A program made the position numbers and the translations under genes. The notes under the pieces were generated by a model. That model searched no databases. It saw only the letters and a list, made by a program, of their open reading frames with translations, and was not told the origin of the DNA. A stretch of DNA of 64,000 nucleotides from Budorcas taxicolor (Eukaryota; Chordata; Mammalia; Artiodactyla; Bovidae): positions 10,500,262 through 10,564,261 of the forward strand of contig NC_068930.1 of assembly GCF_023091745.1 (NCBI RefSeq), given 5' to 3'. Numbering within the stretch: the first letter of the stretch is position 1; every line of letters starts with the position of its first letter. This document shows, in pieces, positions 10,835 to 21,431 of this stretch.

Positions 10835-11465
10835 AGCAATCCCATTACTGGGTATATGCCCTTAGAAAACCACAATTCAAAAAGACACATGAACCCCAAT
10901 GTTCACTGCGGCCTATATACAACAGCTAGGACATGGAAGCAATCTAGATGTCCACTGACAGATGAATAGATAACGAAGTTGTGGTACACATATACAATGG
11001 AATATTACTCAGCTGTAAAAAGGAATGAACTCGAGTCAGTTGTAGTAAAGTGGATGAACCTAGAGCCTGTCACACAGAATGAAGTGGGAAAGAGAAAACA
11101 AATATACTATATTAAAGCATATGTAGGAATCTAGAAAAACCATGCTGATAAACCTGTTCACAGGGAAGGAATGGAGAGAACAGACTTGTGAGCACAGTGG
11201 GGTAAGGAGAGCATGGGATAAACTGGGATGGTATTGACATATATACACCACCATGTGTAAAACAGAGCCAGTGGGAAGCTGCTCTGTAACACAGGGAGCC
11301 CAGCCTGGTGCTCTGTGAGACCTAGCGGGGTGTGAGGGGGAGGAAGAAAGGGGGCCTTGCAGGGAGGCTCAAGAGGGAGGTGAGATATATATATATATAC
11401 ATACACAGTAAAGCAATTATCACCCAATTAAAAAAAAAGAATAAAATACTGCCAAAAAAAAAAAG
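10835..11465 (+). mobile_element. L1 3' end, ruminant type
   Basis: It begins 'actcagcaatcccattactgggtatatgcc', passes 'tacaatggaatattactcagc', and has the ruminant-type 3' UTR ('ggatggtattgacatatatacaccacc', 'cagtgggaagctgctctgtaacacaggg'). It ends in an (AT)n run at 11384-11402 and an A-rich tail to 11465. It is less diverged than the copy at 1.9 kb. Confidence 0.9.
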
Positions 11466-11722
11466 TCATCCACAAAATGTTAGTGGCTCTCAACATCCCC
11501 TACCCACCCCTTCTCTTCTGCCAGCCGCCAAAGGCTAGTGAGTGGGCAGGTCCTTAGAATCAGTCCTAGGCAGAAGTGAGCAACATGTGGGTCTGCATGA
11601 CGACTCTGGGCAGCTCCAAGCACCCAGCAGGATGGCACAGGATGGCACAACCTGGGAGGAAGTTTGGTCAGAGGCCACTTCAGCCCTCCCTCCTCCCCTG
11701 CAAGCCCAGTATCAGAACTCAC

Positions 11723-11949
11723 CTACCCGCGTCTCGGGAAAAGGCCACCTCCACGCCCTGCACGGCTGCCCGCCTGCTGACCGCCTTCATGCTGACCTCT
11801 GACGCGATCACTTCTGGGCCATCTGGAAGGCACACGCCACACTCGGGCCGGAAGCCCCGGATGTCGGCGTCCCGGTAGCCTCGGTTCTTGCTGCACTGCT
11901 CCAGAAAGATGGCCTTGGCGGCGGGGTCCACGCCCACATGCACAACGAA
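11723..11949 (-). CDS. PGPEP1L: PGPEP1L internal exon
   Basis: This 227-nt exon encodes 75 residues plus two bases of an Arg codon. The acceptor 'gctcacacag' precedes FVVHVGVD, and the donor AG|GTGAGT follows DAG. It holds the C15 motif with the triad Glu: AAKAIFLEQCSKNRGY, where Glu is encoded at 11901-11899. It continues ADIRGFRPECGVCLPDGPE and ends VEVAFSRDAG, which leads in frame into RYVCDY of the next exon. In PGPEP1 the same region has Glu in TLEKCGHNKGY, so the catalytic position is kept while neighbouring pocket residues differ, as expected of the PGPEP1L paralogue. The exon is open throughout. Confidence 0.92.
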
Positions 11950-12136
11950 CTGTGTGAGCACATGTGGAGGCAGAAGATTAGGGAAACTGAGGTCCCCGCT
12001 GCTCTCCAGATGGTTCAGAGGGAGAGCTCTGGGGGGTAAGACATCCCAACCCCCAAAATGTGCCATCATCACACCTATCCCTTGCCTGCCCCCCTTGATG
12101 AATGTGCTGGAACAAAAAATAACTGGATAGACACCT

Positions 12137-12400
12137 GCTGCTGCTGCTGCTAAGTCGCTTCAGTCTTGTCCGACTCTGTGTGACCCCATAGACAGCAGCG
12201 CACCAGGCTCCCCCGTCCCTGGGATTCTCCAGGCAAGAACACTGGAGTGAATTGCCATTTCCTTCTCCAATGCATCAAAGTGAAGTCGCTCAGTCATGTC
12301 CGACTCTTAGAGACCCCATGGACTGCAGCCCACCAGGCTCCTCCATCCATGGGATTTTCCAGGCAAGAGTACTGGAGTGGGGTGACATTGCCTTCTCCGA
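12137..12400 (-). mobile_element. BovA2 SINE with target-site duplication
   Basis: A (CTG)n tail comes first, followed by two inverted BovA units. A perfect 11-bp duplication, gatagacacct, flanks it at 12126-12136 and 12401-12411. It lies in the 2.0-kb PGPEP1L intron, in the same orientation as the gene. Confidence 0.92.
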
Positions 12401-12565
12401 GATAGACACCTACGTGGCATCTAATTTAAATATTTTCCTATTTCTTATACGGCAGTGTATTCCCATTTTCCCTGAGGATCCCAGCTGTTATCTAAGACTA
12501 TACCAGGAGAAGCTTAGTCTTTCCCTGGAAGCTTCCATCTCTTTTATGAAAGTTTAATAAAGGAA

Positions 12566-13295
12566 GTTCAGTTCAGTTCAGTTGCTCAGTCGTGTCCGAC
12601 TCTTTGCGACCCCATGAATTGCAGCACGCCAGGCCTCCCTGTCCATCACCAACTCCCAGAGTTCACTCAGACTCACGTCCACCGAGTCAGTGATGCCATC
12701 CAGCCATCTCATCCTCGGTCGTCCCCTTCTCCTCCTGCCCCCAATCCCTCCAGACATCAGAGTCTTTTCCAATGAGTCAACTCTTCGCATGAGGTGGCCA
12801 AAGGACTGGAGCTTCAGCTTTGGCATCATTCCTTCCAAAGAAATCCCAGGGCTGGTCTCCTTCAGAATGGACTGGTTGGATCTCCTTGCAGTCCAAGGGA
12901 CTCTTAAGAGTCTTCTCCAACACCACAGTTCAAAAGCATCAATTCTTCGGCGCTCAGTCTTCTTCACAGTCCAACTCTCACATCCATACATGACCACAGG
13001 AAAAACCATAGCCTTGACTAGACGAACCTTAGTCAGCAAAGTAACGTCTCTGCTTTGGAATATGCTATCTAGGTTGGTCATAACTTTTCTCCCAAGGAGT
13101 AAGCATCTTTTAATTTCATGGCTGCAATCACCATCTGCAGTGATTTTGGAGCCCCCCCAAAATAAAGTCTGACACTGTTTCCACTGTTTCCCCATCTATT
13201 TCCCATGAAGTGATGGGACCGGATGCCATGATCTTTGTTTTCTGAATGTTGAGCTTTAAGCCAACTTTTTCACTCTCCACTTTCACTTTCATCAA
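12566..13295 (-). mobile_element. BovB 3' fragment
   Basis: The minus strand ends in the BovB tail (repeated GTTCA units at 12566-12590 on the plus strand) and encodes the BovB C-terminal region over about 205 open codons (13195-12578): SREVTLLTKVRLV-like words, CESWTVKKTERRRIDAFELW, then RRRRGRPRMRWLDGITDS. One frame difference apart, it continues to 13295. The copy is 5' truncated and lies in the PGPEP1L intron. Confidence 0.9.
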
Positions 13296-13379
13296 AAACA
13301 GTCCAATAAAATACTGTTAGAATCTTCTGAGCTGATTATTTTTCCTCTTTGAAAAAAAAATAGCTCATTATATTATCAA

Positions 13380-13800
13380 AACATTGGTGTATCATCTTAA
13401 AGGTCTGGTGGTGTTTGTTCTATTAATATCATCTGGTCTTCATATCTGGGGGATGTTTGTATCAGTTTCACGCATAGTAACTCTGTTCTGATACGATATT
13501 CTGGAAGTGATGAAATGGGCCTCCCCAGGTGGGGCAGCACCTCCTGGTTGGGGGCACCCTCCAAATGCTCTCCTAGGCCAAGAGGTCCTTGCCTCACACC
13601 CCATCTCACAACTCACCTGCTCTGCAAGGGCCTGGCTGGGACTAACCCAAGGGCCTTTGTGTTAGGTGGGAACTACCTTTGAGTCCAGGCTGGGAATAAA
13701 GCTTCCTTTTCCTTTCCTCCTTCTCTCTTTCCAGAGTCTTATTCTAAGATTCTACTATGTATTTCATCTCAAACTTTTATAACCAGACCCTTTTGAAATT
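13380..13800 (+). repeat. possible LTR-like fragment
   Basis: A segment with 'gctgggaataaagcttcc' at about 13690, preceded by moderately GC-rich sequence and followed by a pyrimidine-rich stretch, resembles the end of an LTR with a poly(A) signal. I see no partner copy in the window and cannot name it. Confidence 0.25.
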
Positions 13801-13950
13801 GTCTGGGCTGTTACTGCTGGGCAGGGGCCAGGGTTCACTTGAGCCATCAACCCTAGAACCAGGGTCCTGGGGTTCACAGGCTCTGGGTCTCCACACATAA
13901 TCAGCCCACCTCCTGCTCCCAGCCCCCCTGCCTCCCTCACTGTCATTTAC

Positions 13951-14073
13951 TTGCGGTTGAAGGTCTTCCCAGATTCTGGCGACCCTCTGCTTCACTTCCC
14001 TGTAATCCACCGGCAGCTGAAGAGTCTGCAGCTCTACGTCCATGTCACTCCCCAGGCCCAGTTTGGAGAGTTC
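13951..14073 (-). CDS. PGPEP1L: PGPEP1L internal exon (second of the family's four coding blocks)
   Basis: This 123-nt exon encodes exactly 41 residues, from ELSKLGLGSDMDVELQTLQL to VARIWEDLQPQ, in phase 0 at both ends. The acceptor is 'tttctgcag' before GAA, and the donor is GTAAAT after CAA. It aligns without gaps to the PGPEP1 stretch that begins ELEKLGLG and ends before LVVHVGV, including the PV(D/E)Y turn. It joins in frame to FVVHVGVD of the next exon across a 2001-bp intron. The preceding exon, which would hold the family's N-terminal GFGPF motif, is not visible in the remaining 50 kb on this strand. Confidence 0.9.
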
Positions 14074-14806
14074 CTGCAGAAAGAAACAGGTGGGTCACCT
14101 TGCCCGCTGGAGGGCCACAGGGAGCTCCTGACAAGCCAAGCTTAGGGCCATCCAGTTCGTTGCTGGGGCCTTTAGGGGCCTGGATCTGCCCTCAAGGAGC
14201 TCCCACAGAGGCGAGGGGTCAACAGGGGGCCGGAGCTCCTGCTGCCCGCACAAGGGCCCATATAGTTGCTCTTGTCAAGGTGCACAGACCCCAGAGTCAT
14301 GCCTGACCCAGTCTGCAGGTCAGGACGGAGTTCACAGAAGGGATGCAGGATACTTCTAGGGGACAGACGAGGGTGAGCCAGATGGAGAAGCTGGAGAAGG
14401 GTGTATAAAGCAGAGGGAGGTGCACCGGGAGCTGAGAACAGAAATTCATCACCTCTCAGTCTTGCAGATGGAAGTCCAAAACCGAGGTGTCAGCAGGGTG
14501 ATCCTGCCTCTGAACCTTGCCGAAGGCGCCTACCTTGCCTCTTTCAGCTTCTGGCAGCTCCCGGTAGTCCTTGGCTTGTGGCAGCATAACTGCGGTCTTC
14601 ACACCATCACCCCTTTGTGCGTGTCTGTCTTTCTGTCCGGGTTTTCTGCTTTATAACAACACCCCACCCATGACACTCTCTAAGGCAGTGCTTTCCAGCA
14701 GGCTGATGGCTTCACTACTGCCAAAGCAGAAAGTTCAGGAAGGCCAAACTGTATTTCTCCATGGTGTTTATAGTTATAGGTGTGGGGTGGAGTACATTGG
14801 ACACTG
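14074..14806. other. intron or upstream DNA, no exon seen
   Basis: I searched the minus strand here for the missing N-terminal PGPEP1L exon and saw no VTGFGPF-like reading. A near miss at about 14470-14495 does not translate to the motif. No repeat was identified. Confidence 0.45.
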
Positions 14807-15120
14807 AAGTGAAGTGAAGTGAAAGTCATTCAGTCATGTCTGACTCTTTGCAACCCCATGGACTATACAGTCCAAGGAATTCTTCAGGCCAGAATACTGG
14901 AGTGGGCAGCCTTTCCCTTCTCCAGAGGATCTTCCCAACCCAAGGATCAAACCCAGGTCTCCCACATTGCGAGAGGATCTTTACCAGCTGAGCCACAAAG
15001 GAAGCCCAAGAATACTGGAGTGGGTAGCCTCTCCCTTCTCCAGGGGCTCTTCCTGACCCAGGAATCAAACCGGAGTCTCCTGCATTGCAGGCGGATTCTT
15101 TACCAGCTGAGCTCTCGGGG
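14807..15120 (-). mobile_element. Bov-tA SINE plus second partial unit
   Basis: 14807-15007 is a full inverted Bov-tA (GAAGT tail repeats first, tRNA head last). 15008-15120 is the head and middle of a second unit in the same orientation. Such tandem forms are common in this SINE family. Confidence 0.85.
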
Positions 15121-15944
15121 AGCTGGCATTTAAAGAAAGTGCCCAAAGGTCCTGCTTCTGCTTATCAGCTGTTTCTTTTCAAGCTTCCAATGTGGTGCTC
15201 AAACAGCCTAGACTACAAGCTGGCATTAGAATCCCTCCCCTGCTGGATTCCAGTGGAACTCTGAGTGTGGCGGCACTCCACAGCCGGCCACCTTGACATT
15301 TCAGGGCAGGAAATAGAAACAGGCAATTTAGGCGAAATAAATACAGATGTCACACTTTGCCTCACACCAGCTCAGCTCACCTTTTGCCATCAACTAGATT
15401 AAGGAGAACATCTAATGTTTAGAGATCTTTGGATATCAGAAATGTGGATAAGGAACTGCAGACCAGTATAAACGAACTTCTCCAAGGATTACCAAGGAAT
15501 TATCCTCCAGGATCCTCCTGACGCATTTTCTTTTCCTGACTAGAGTGTCACCCTCGACCTCTTTCCCTCCCAGCTGTCCCAACATGGGGAGCTGGCACCT
15601 TGGCAGGTCTGCATGTCACCAGCTCCAGGGACTCTGCTAAGGAGCAGCCAGCGTCCCCTGGAAAGAGGTGACCACTGTCACCCATACTGTGGGGCTGGAA
15701 GTCCAGGGGCTTGCTGGTTCCCCTGGAGCCCTTTGAGCAAGGGGAGCAACAGACGGAGGCAACAGATGGAGCCAACAGACACCCTGCACTGAGGACAGAG
15801 AGCAGACAGAAAGATAACTACACCTCCATGGGCTACAGGCCTCCTGGGGCTACAGGCCTCCCAGGCTGCCTGGATGGCTCTGATGAAGTCTGCAGTCATC
15901 CAGAGCTCACTGGGTTGTGTGGTCAGCTGTACTGGTATTAGGAG
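15121..15944. other. no gene or repeat recognised
   Basis: Low-copy-looking DNA. Short frames have no family resemblance. A local imperfect repeat, 'gggctacaggcctcc', occurs twice at about 15829-15860. Confidence 0.4.
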
Positions 15945-16063
15945 AGGGAACTATGGACTAAAAATATGTCCCCGACCCAAATTCATATGTTGAAACCCTA
16001 AGGTTTAGATGAGGTCATGAGGGTAGGGTCATGCATGATGGGATTTCATGCATGTATGCATGC

Positions 16064-16276
16064 ATACTAGGTCAGGTGTGTCTGGCTCTTTGCAACCCAA
16101 TGGCCTCTAGCTCACCAGGCTCCTCTGTCCATGGGATTCTCCAGGCAAGAATACTGGAGTGGGTTGCCACGGTCTCCTCCAGGGGATCTTCCTGACCCAG
16201 GGATCGAAGCTGCATCTCCTGTGTCTCCTGCAATGGCAGGCAGATTCTTTACCCCTGAGCCACCTCGGAAGCCCAC
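16064..16276 (-). mobile_element. Bov-tA SINE in MaLR LTR
   Basis: An inverted Bov-tA runs from the tail 'ggtcaggtgtgtctggctctttgcaaccc' to the head 'ttctttacccctgagccacctcggaagccc'. The LTR resumes directly after it. Confidence 0.85.
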
Positions 16277-16499
16277 ATAATGGGATTAACGCTCTTAAAA
16301 GAAGAAGAGAGGCCAGAGCCTTTCTTTTTTTGCCATTTGAGGCAGGACACAGCCAGAAGATACTAATCTTTAAGTCAGAAAGAAAGTTCTCACCAGGAAC
16401 CAAATCTATTGGCACCTTGATCTTAGACTTCATTTACTTCTCTGTGCGAAATACATGCATGTTGTTTAAACCACTCAGCCTGCGGTATTTTGTTAAACG

Positions 16500-17341
16500 C
16501 TGGACGTGAAGAAACACAAGCTGGAATCAAGATTGCCGGGAGAAATATCAATCACCTCAGATATGCAGATGACACCACCCTTATGGCAGAAAGAGAAGAG
16601 GAGCTAAAAAACCTCTTGAGGAAAGGGAAAGTGGAGAGTGAAAAAGTTGGCTTAAAGCTCAACATTCAGAAAATGAAGATCATGGCATCCGGTCCCATCA
16701 CTTCATGGGAAATAGATGGGGAAACAGTGGAAACACTGACAGACTCTATTTTGGGGGGCTCCAAAATCACTGCAGATGGTGACTGCAGCCATGAAATTAA
16801 AAGATGCTTACTCCTTGGAAGAAAAGTTATGACCAACCTAGATAGCATATTCAAAAGCAGAGACATTACTTTGCTGACTAAGGTCCGTCTAGTCACGGCC
16901 ATGGTTTTTCCTGTGGTCATGTATGGATGTGAGAGTTGGACTGTGAAGAAGGCTGAGCGCCGAAGAATTGATGCGTTTGAACTTTGGTGTTGGAAAAGAC
17001 TCTTGAGAGTCCCTTGGACTGCAAGGAGATCCAACCAGTCCATTCTGAAGGAGATCAGCCCTGGGATTTCTTTGGAAGGAATGATGCTAAAGCTGAAACT
17101 CCAGTCCTTTGGCCACCTCATGCGAGGAGTTGACTCATTGGAAAAGACTCTGATGCTGGGAGGGATTGGGGGCAGGAGGAGAAGGGGACGACAGAGGATG
17201 AGATGGCTGGATGGCATCACGGACTCGATGGACGTGAATCTGAGTGACCTCCGGGAGTTGGTGATGGACAGGGAGGCCTGGCGTGCTGCGATTCATGGGG
17301 CTGCAGAGTTGGACATGACTGAGCGACTGAACTGAACTGAA
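16500..17341 (+). mobile_element. BovB 3' fragment with long open frame
   Basis: A 5'-truncated BovB. From 16490 to 17335 one frame stays open for 281 codons. It starts within the reverse transcriptase (AGIKIAGRNINHLRYADD, the YADD active-site loop at about 16559-16573), runs through the thumb and C-terminal domain (CESWTVKKAERRRIDAFELW), and stops near the GAACT tail. It is inserted in the 3' end of the MaLR LTR. The first few codons belong to the LTR. Confidence 0.9.
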
Positions 17342-17790
17342 CTAAAGCTGACTAACACAGGGGAGCTTCCAGCCAGTAACGAGATAAGTCCTGGTTGAGT
17401 TTCAGATACATGCCAGTTCATCCATCCAGCTCATTATAACTCTTGAAAGTGACACAGCCAACCTGGGACTGAAGTCAGAAACTGATTTGGGAATCTGAGG
17501 AACTCTTTCCAACCTGCAATCACGCAGAGTCTCCAGACACTGTCTCACGTGGATGCTCTGCTCCCTCAAGCATGTGTTCTCTCTAACGCGTGCAAGCACG
17601 CATGCACGACACACACCCACACACACACAGTGCCCTGGGCCATCTACACTGTGACCCATGGCAGACAATAGCATTTTACAAAAACTAAACCAAGCTGGTG
17701 GTCATCAGCAGCCTAAGCCTGGAATGAGGAGGGTACAGGGCGATAAGGGGGCACATGCAAAGTGAGACCCCATAAAGTGAGACTCCAAAG

Positions 17791-18215
17791 GGTATGGACT
17801 TTGGAGTCAGAGAGATACAGGTTTGAAACCTGGCTCTGCCATCCTTTTCTTTTTTCTTTTTTTTTTGCTACAGTGAGTCTTTGTTGCTCGGGCTTGAGTT
17901 GCAGAGACCGGGGGCTTCTCTTGTCGAGGAACACAGGCTCTAGGCATGGAGGCTTCAGTACTTGCGGCACACGGGCTTGCTAACTGCTGCTCATGGGCTC
18001 CAGAGCGCAGGCTCAGTAGTCATGGGTAGGCAGAGGTGCTCCACAGCATGTGGGATTTTCCCAGAGCGGGGATTGAACCCATGTCAGGGGACATTGGCAG
18101 GTGGATTCCTACCCACTGTGCCACCAGGGAAGTCCTGCCACCTTTCACTGGGCAAATGTGGGCATGTTATTTAGCTTTGGTGTACCTCTGTTTTCTCATC
18201 TGTGAAATGGGCATA
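17791..18215 (+). repeat. MIR, split by a CHR SINE
   Basis: 17791-17846 ('ggactttggagtcagagagatacaggtttgaaacctggctctgcc') and 18135-18215 ('cactgggcaaatgtgggcatgtt', 'ctgttttctcatctgtgaaatggg') are the two halves of a MIR. Such a good match in so old an element shows how the CHR SINE landed in its middle. Confidence 0.85.
17847..18134 (-). mobile_element. CHR-type SINE in MIR
   Basis: A leading T-run (about 17847-17870), then the inverted CHR body ('ttgttgctcgggcttgagttgc', 'gcttgctaactgctgctcatggg') and the inverted tRNA head ending 'gtgccaccagggaagtcc'. CHR SINEs are shared by cetaceans and ruminants, so this insertion is older than the Bov-tA copies nearby. A short duplication, ctgcca, flanks it. 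Confidence 0.8.
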
Positions 18216-19233
18216 AATAAAAGTGGGAGGGGCTTTCCCAAATCTTAAATGACTCACAAAAAGTGCCCAGCACAGTATCTGTCACATAATTGGGGCTTTA
18301 TATGAAGGCCCAATACACATAATTAGTCCATATTAATTGGAGAAGGTCATACAAGAGGGATTTATTAAAAGTGATATTTATTAGAAATTGATTACTTTTA
18401 GCCTGTCAGAAGCAGGGAGTAGAATATTCTGCATAAGCAGATGGCAGGCCACTGGTTGCCACCACCCTTTCTGCCAAGGAGGGTTGGTAGTTTTAGCAAA
18501 GAGAGTGCCAGTTCTATGCAGAGGGAGCCAGGAGTTTGTACCTTCCAGACTGGCACACTTTCTCACCTAGAATTGCAGAGTGTTTTGTGCTCAAGGGGCC
18601 AGGGACAAAGCCTGGTATAACTCTTACCAAAGTGGAATTCAAGGTACTGCTCTTGCCAGAGGAATCACCAGGCTCCGTGGGGATCTGAGAGCCTGTGCCA
18701 GGCCCACAATCCTTCAAAAAGCCTGAACCCCACCAGTCACAAACGCCTTCGGGAATAAGGGAGCCCCACCTTCTGCCTCTTCCACCCACTCTTCCTGCCT
18801 CCATGTCATCCAAAATCTGGCCGCCAGGAACACACGGAGGTTTAACAAAGAGAACTCAGTTGCTCTCTGAATTTTTTTCAAATCCACCAAGGCTGCGGCA
18901 CCAGCTGGTGCTGCAAAATGATTGCTCTTTTCCCACAATCTGAGTCTTCTCTCATCTAATGGGAGACTGGCTAGTACCATGAAGCAGGAAAGGATTTCTT
19001 CATTCAGACTTCTCGAGTGCTTGCAATGTGGTCCTCTGTTGGGGCATGGCCTGTCTGGGAGGTTCACATTCTCACAGGAGGTGGAGTATAGGAATGGGAC
19101 GTGATCGCAAGACTCCTGGTTCTGGTTCCAAGGGCTGTGTTGGGCTGCACTGGGCTGTGGGAGTCTGAGGACCTTCGAGTATTAGGGGTTAGGAAGGGGC
19201 TTAGACCCCATGCCTTCCTTTTCCTATCGTGTG
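18216..19233. other. no gene or repeat recognised
   Basis: Single-copy-looking DNA. An A/T-rich stretch at 18290-18400 is followed by normal composition. No frame resembles a known protein. Confidence 0.4.
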
Positions 19234-20224
19234 TTTGTTGTTCAGTTGCCCAGTCTTGTCCGACTCTTTACAACCCATGGACTGTAGCACACCAGGCTTC
19301 CCTGCCCTTCAGTATCTCCCAGAATTTGCTCAAATTCATGCCCACCGAATTGGTGATGCCATCCAGCCATCTCATCCTCTGTCATCCCCTTCTCCTCCTG
19401 CCCTCAATCTTTCCCAGCATCAGGGTCTTTTGAGTCAGGTCCTCACATCATGTGGCCAAAGTATTGAGCTTCAGCTTCAGCATCAGTCCTTCCAATGAAT
19501 ACTCAGGGTTGGTTTCCTTTAGAATGGACTGGTTGGATCTCCTTGCTGTCCAAGGGACTCGCAAGAGTCTTCTCCAGCACTATAGTTTGAAAGCATCAAT
19601 TCTTTGGTGCTCAGCCTTCTCTATGGTCCAACTCTCCCATCCATACATGACTACTAGAAGAGATATAGCTTTGACTATACAGACTTTTGTTGGCAAAGTG
19701 ATGTCTCTACTTTTTAATATGCTGTCTAGGTTCATCATAGCTTTTCTTCCAAGGAGCTCAGTTCAGTTCAGTTGCTCAGTCGTCTCTGATTCTTTGCGAC
19801 CCCATGGACTGCAACATGCCAGGCTACCCAGTCCATCACTGACTCCTGGAACTTGCTCAAACTCATTTCCTTGAATTGGTGATGCCATCCAACCATCTCA
19901 TCCTTGGTCATCCCCTTCTCTTCCTGCCTTCCATCCTCCCCAGCATCAGGGTCTTTTCCAATAAGTAAGTTCTTCACATCAGATGGCCAAAGTATTGGAG
20001 TTTCAGCTTCGGCATCAGTCCTTCCAATGAATATTCAGGACTGATTTCCTTTGGATTGACTGGTTGGATCTCCTTGCAGTCCAAGGGACTCTCAAGAGTC
20101 TTCTCCAACACCACAATTCAAAAGCATCAGTTCTTTGGCACTCAGCAAGCATCTTTTAATTTCGTGGCTGCAGCCACTGTCTGTAGTGATTTGGGAGCCC
20201 AAGAAAATAAAGTCTGTCACTGTT
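19234..20224 (-). mobile_element. BovB 3' fragment, host of a nested BovB
   Basis: 19234-19756 runs from an inverted BovB tail to 'cttttcttccaaggag'. After the insert, 20145-20224 continues with 'caagcatcttttaatttcgtggctgc' and 'aataaagtctgtcactgttt', the next BovB consensus words. The two parts are contiguous in BovB, so this is one copy split by another. Confidence 0.8.
19757..20144 (-). mobile_element. BovB 3' fragment nested in another BovB
   Basis: A second inverted BovB 3' end begins with its own GTTCA-repeat tail at 19757 and stops at 'ctttggcactcag', breaking the outer copy between 'ccaaggag' and 'caagcatc'. I see no long target-site duplication. Confidence 0.8.
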
Positions 20225-20225
20225 T

Positions 20226-20330
20226 GGGCAAATTATTGAAACTTGCCAAGCCTCAGTTGCCTGATCTGCAAAATGTCATAAAAATAGGACCTCCCTCACA
20301 AGGGCTGCTGTGAAAGTTAAGCAAGACCAT
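20226..20330 (+). repeat. MIR fragment
   Basis: 'gggcaaattattgaaacttgccaagcctcag', 'gatctgcaaaatg' and 'cctccctcacaagggctgctgtgaaagttaag' follow the MIR core and 3' half in order. Confidence 0.65.
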
Positions 20331-21429
20331 GCATGTGGAGATACAGCCTAAGAGGACTGCCCAGAGGGGCCTCTGATCTGAGCTTGGAGGACTAGCGAGA
20401 GTGTTCAAGGGAAACAAATTAAGGAGTGGGAGCTCGGAGGTGTGTGCAAACAGCCTTCCCTCCTCCCTTCTTCCCTCACTACTTCCTTCCTTCTGCCCTC
20501 TCTTCCTCCCTCCCTCCCCCCTCTTTCCCTTCTCCTTCCCTCCTTCTCTTGCTCACTCGTCCATCAGGTATCAGATGTGGATGTGGCAGAGGCCCTCCTG
20601 GGGCCTCTGTGCTGGGCTCTGGCTGAGGGTCTTGTGTGCCTGTGTGTGTGTGTCTGCCGGCTGACAATGGAAGAGGAAGCGATAGCCGGTTCTTCTTGAC
20701 CTGCAGGGTTGGAAGGAACCTGGGAACCATCGGCTGATCCTGGAGATCCAGGCCCATCTAGGCTGGAGGTGCCCCATGGACACAGAAACTAGGGGCAGAG
20801 CTGGGAGGGGCTCACCAGGCACAGGAAGAAGCCGTGGAGGTGACAGGGGGTCTGACGTATTAACTACAGGACAGCCACCAGTGGAGCATAATGCAGCTAT
20901 TCTAAATGATTTAACAAAGGGTGGATTGACACAGGAAAACCCATGAAAAGAAATCAGTTTAAAAATAAGGATCTCAGACTGTCTTTTGCAGCCATTTATG
21001 GAAACAGGAACATACTGAAAACAAGGAGAATTAGGGGAGATTCTCATTTCTTTCTGTATTTGTCATAACATTTTTAAGGTGTATGTAGTATTTTTGCGGT
21101 TCTAAAAGCTTAACAAATAGTCTGGCTGATAATCAGACTAGCTGCCCCAGCAGCACCCTTGCCCCAGCACCTCACCAGCCCCTAACCTTGTCACCATTTT
21201 ACAGATAAGGAAACTGAGGATGAGTTTAAAATAAGGGAGCCATTCCAGAGAGTCCTCACAAAGGAGATGCCACCACAATATTGGGGTCAGCTGTTTAGGG
21301 CTGACCACAGCTCTCACCAAGGGCTTGGAAAACCTCAGGATCGTTTCAGGGTCACACTCTTTTCCTTAACAAGCCAAGTTCCGCTCTCCACGTTTGACAA
21401 ATGTCCAGCCTATGCCCAATCTCCTTTGG
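20331..21429. other. no gene recognised; pyrimidine-rich tract
   Basis: 20453-20552 is almost purely C and T on the plus strand (CTTCC-like units), followed at 20640-20652 by a short TG run. Near 21185-21235 'tcaccattttacagataaggaaactgagg' is the core of a MIR. The rest is unassigned. Confidence 0.5.
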
Positions 21430-21431
21430 TT

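Larger units (their letters stand above)
15945..17365 (+). repeat. MaLR LTR (MST/MLT1 type), split by a SINE and a BovB
   Basis: The pieces 15945-16060 ('aattcatatgttgaaaccc', 'gatgaggtcatgagggtagg'), 16277-16499 ('ggacacagccagaag', 'ccaaatctattggcaccttgatcttagact', 'gttgtttaaaccactcagcctgcggtatttt') and 17342-17365 ('gctgactaacacag') join into one MaLR LTR. The first gap is a Bov-tA and the second a BovB, so both came later. Confidence 0.8.

Noticed and set aside
14465..14500. possible N-terminal PGPEP1L exon
   Set aside because: A few bases resemble the coding sequence for the GFGPF block on the minus strand, but the translation does not contain it in any frame.
20571..21047. 158-codon minus-strand frame
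   Set aside because: Part lies in TG-repeat and low-complexity sequence; no recognisable domain or splice sites.
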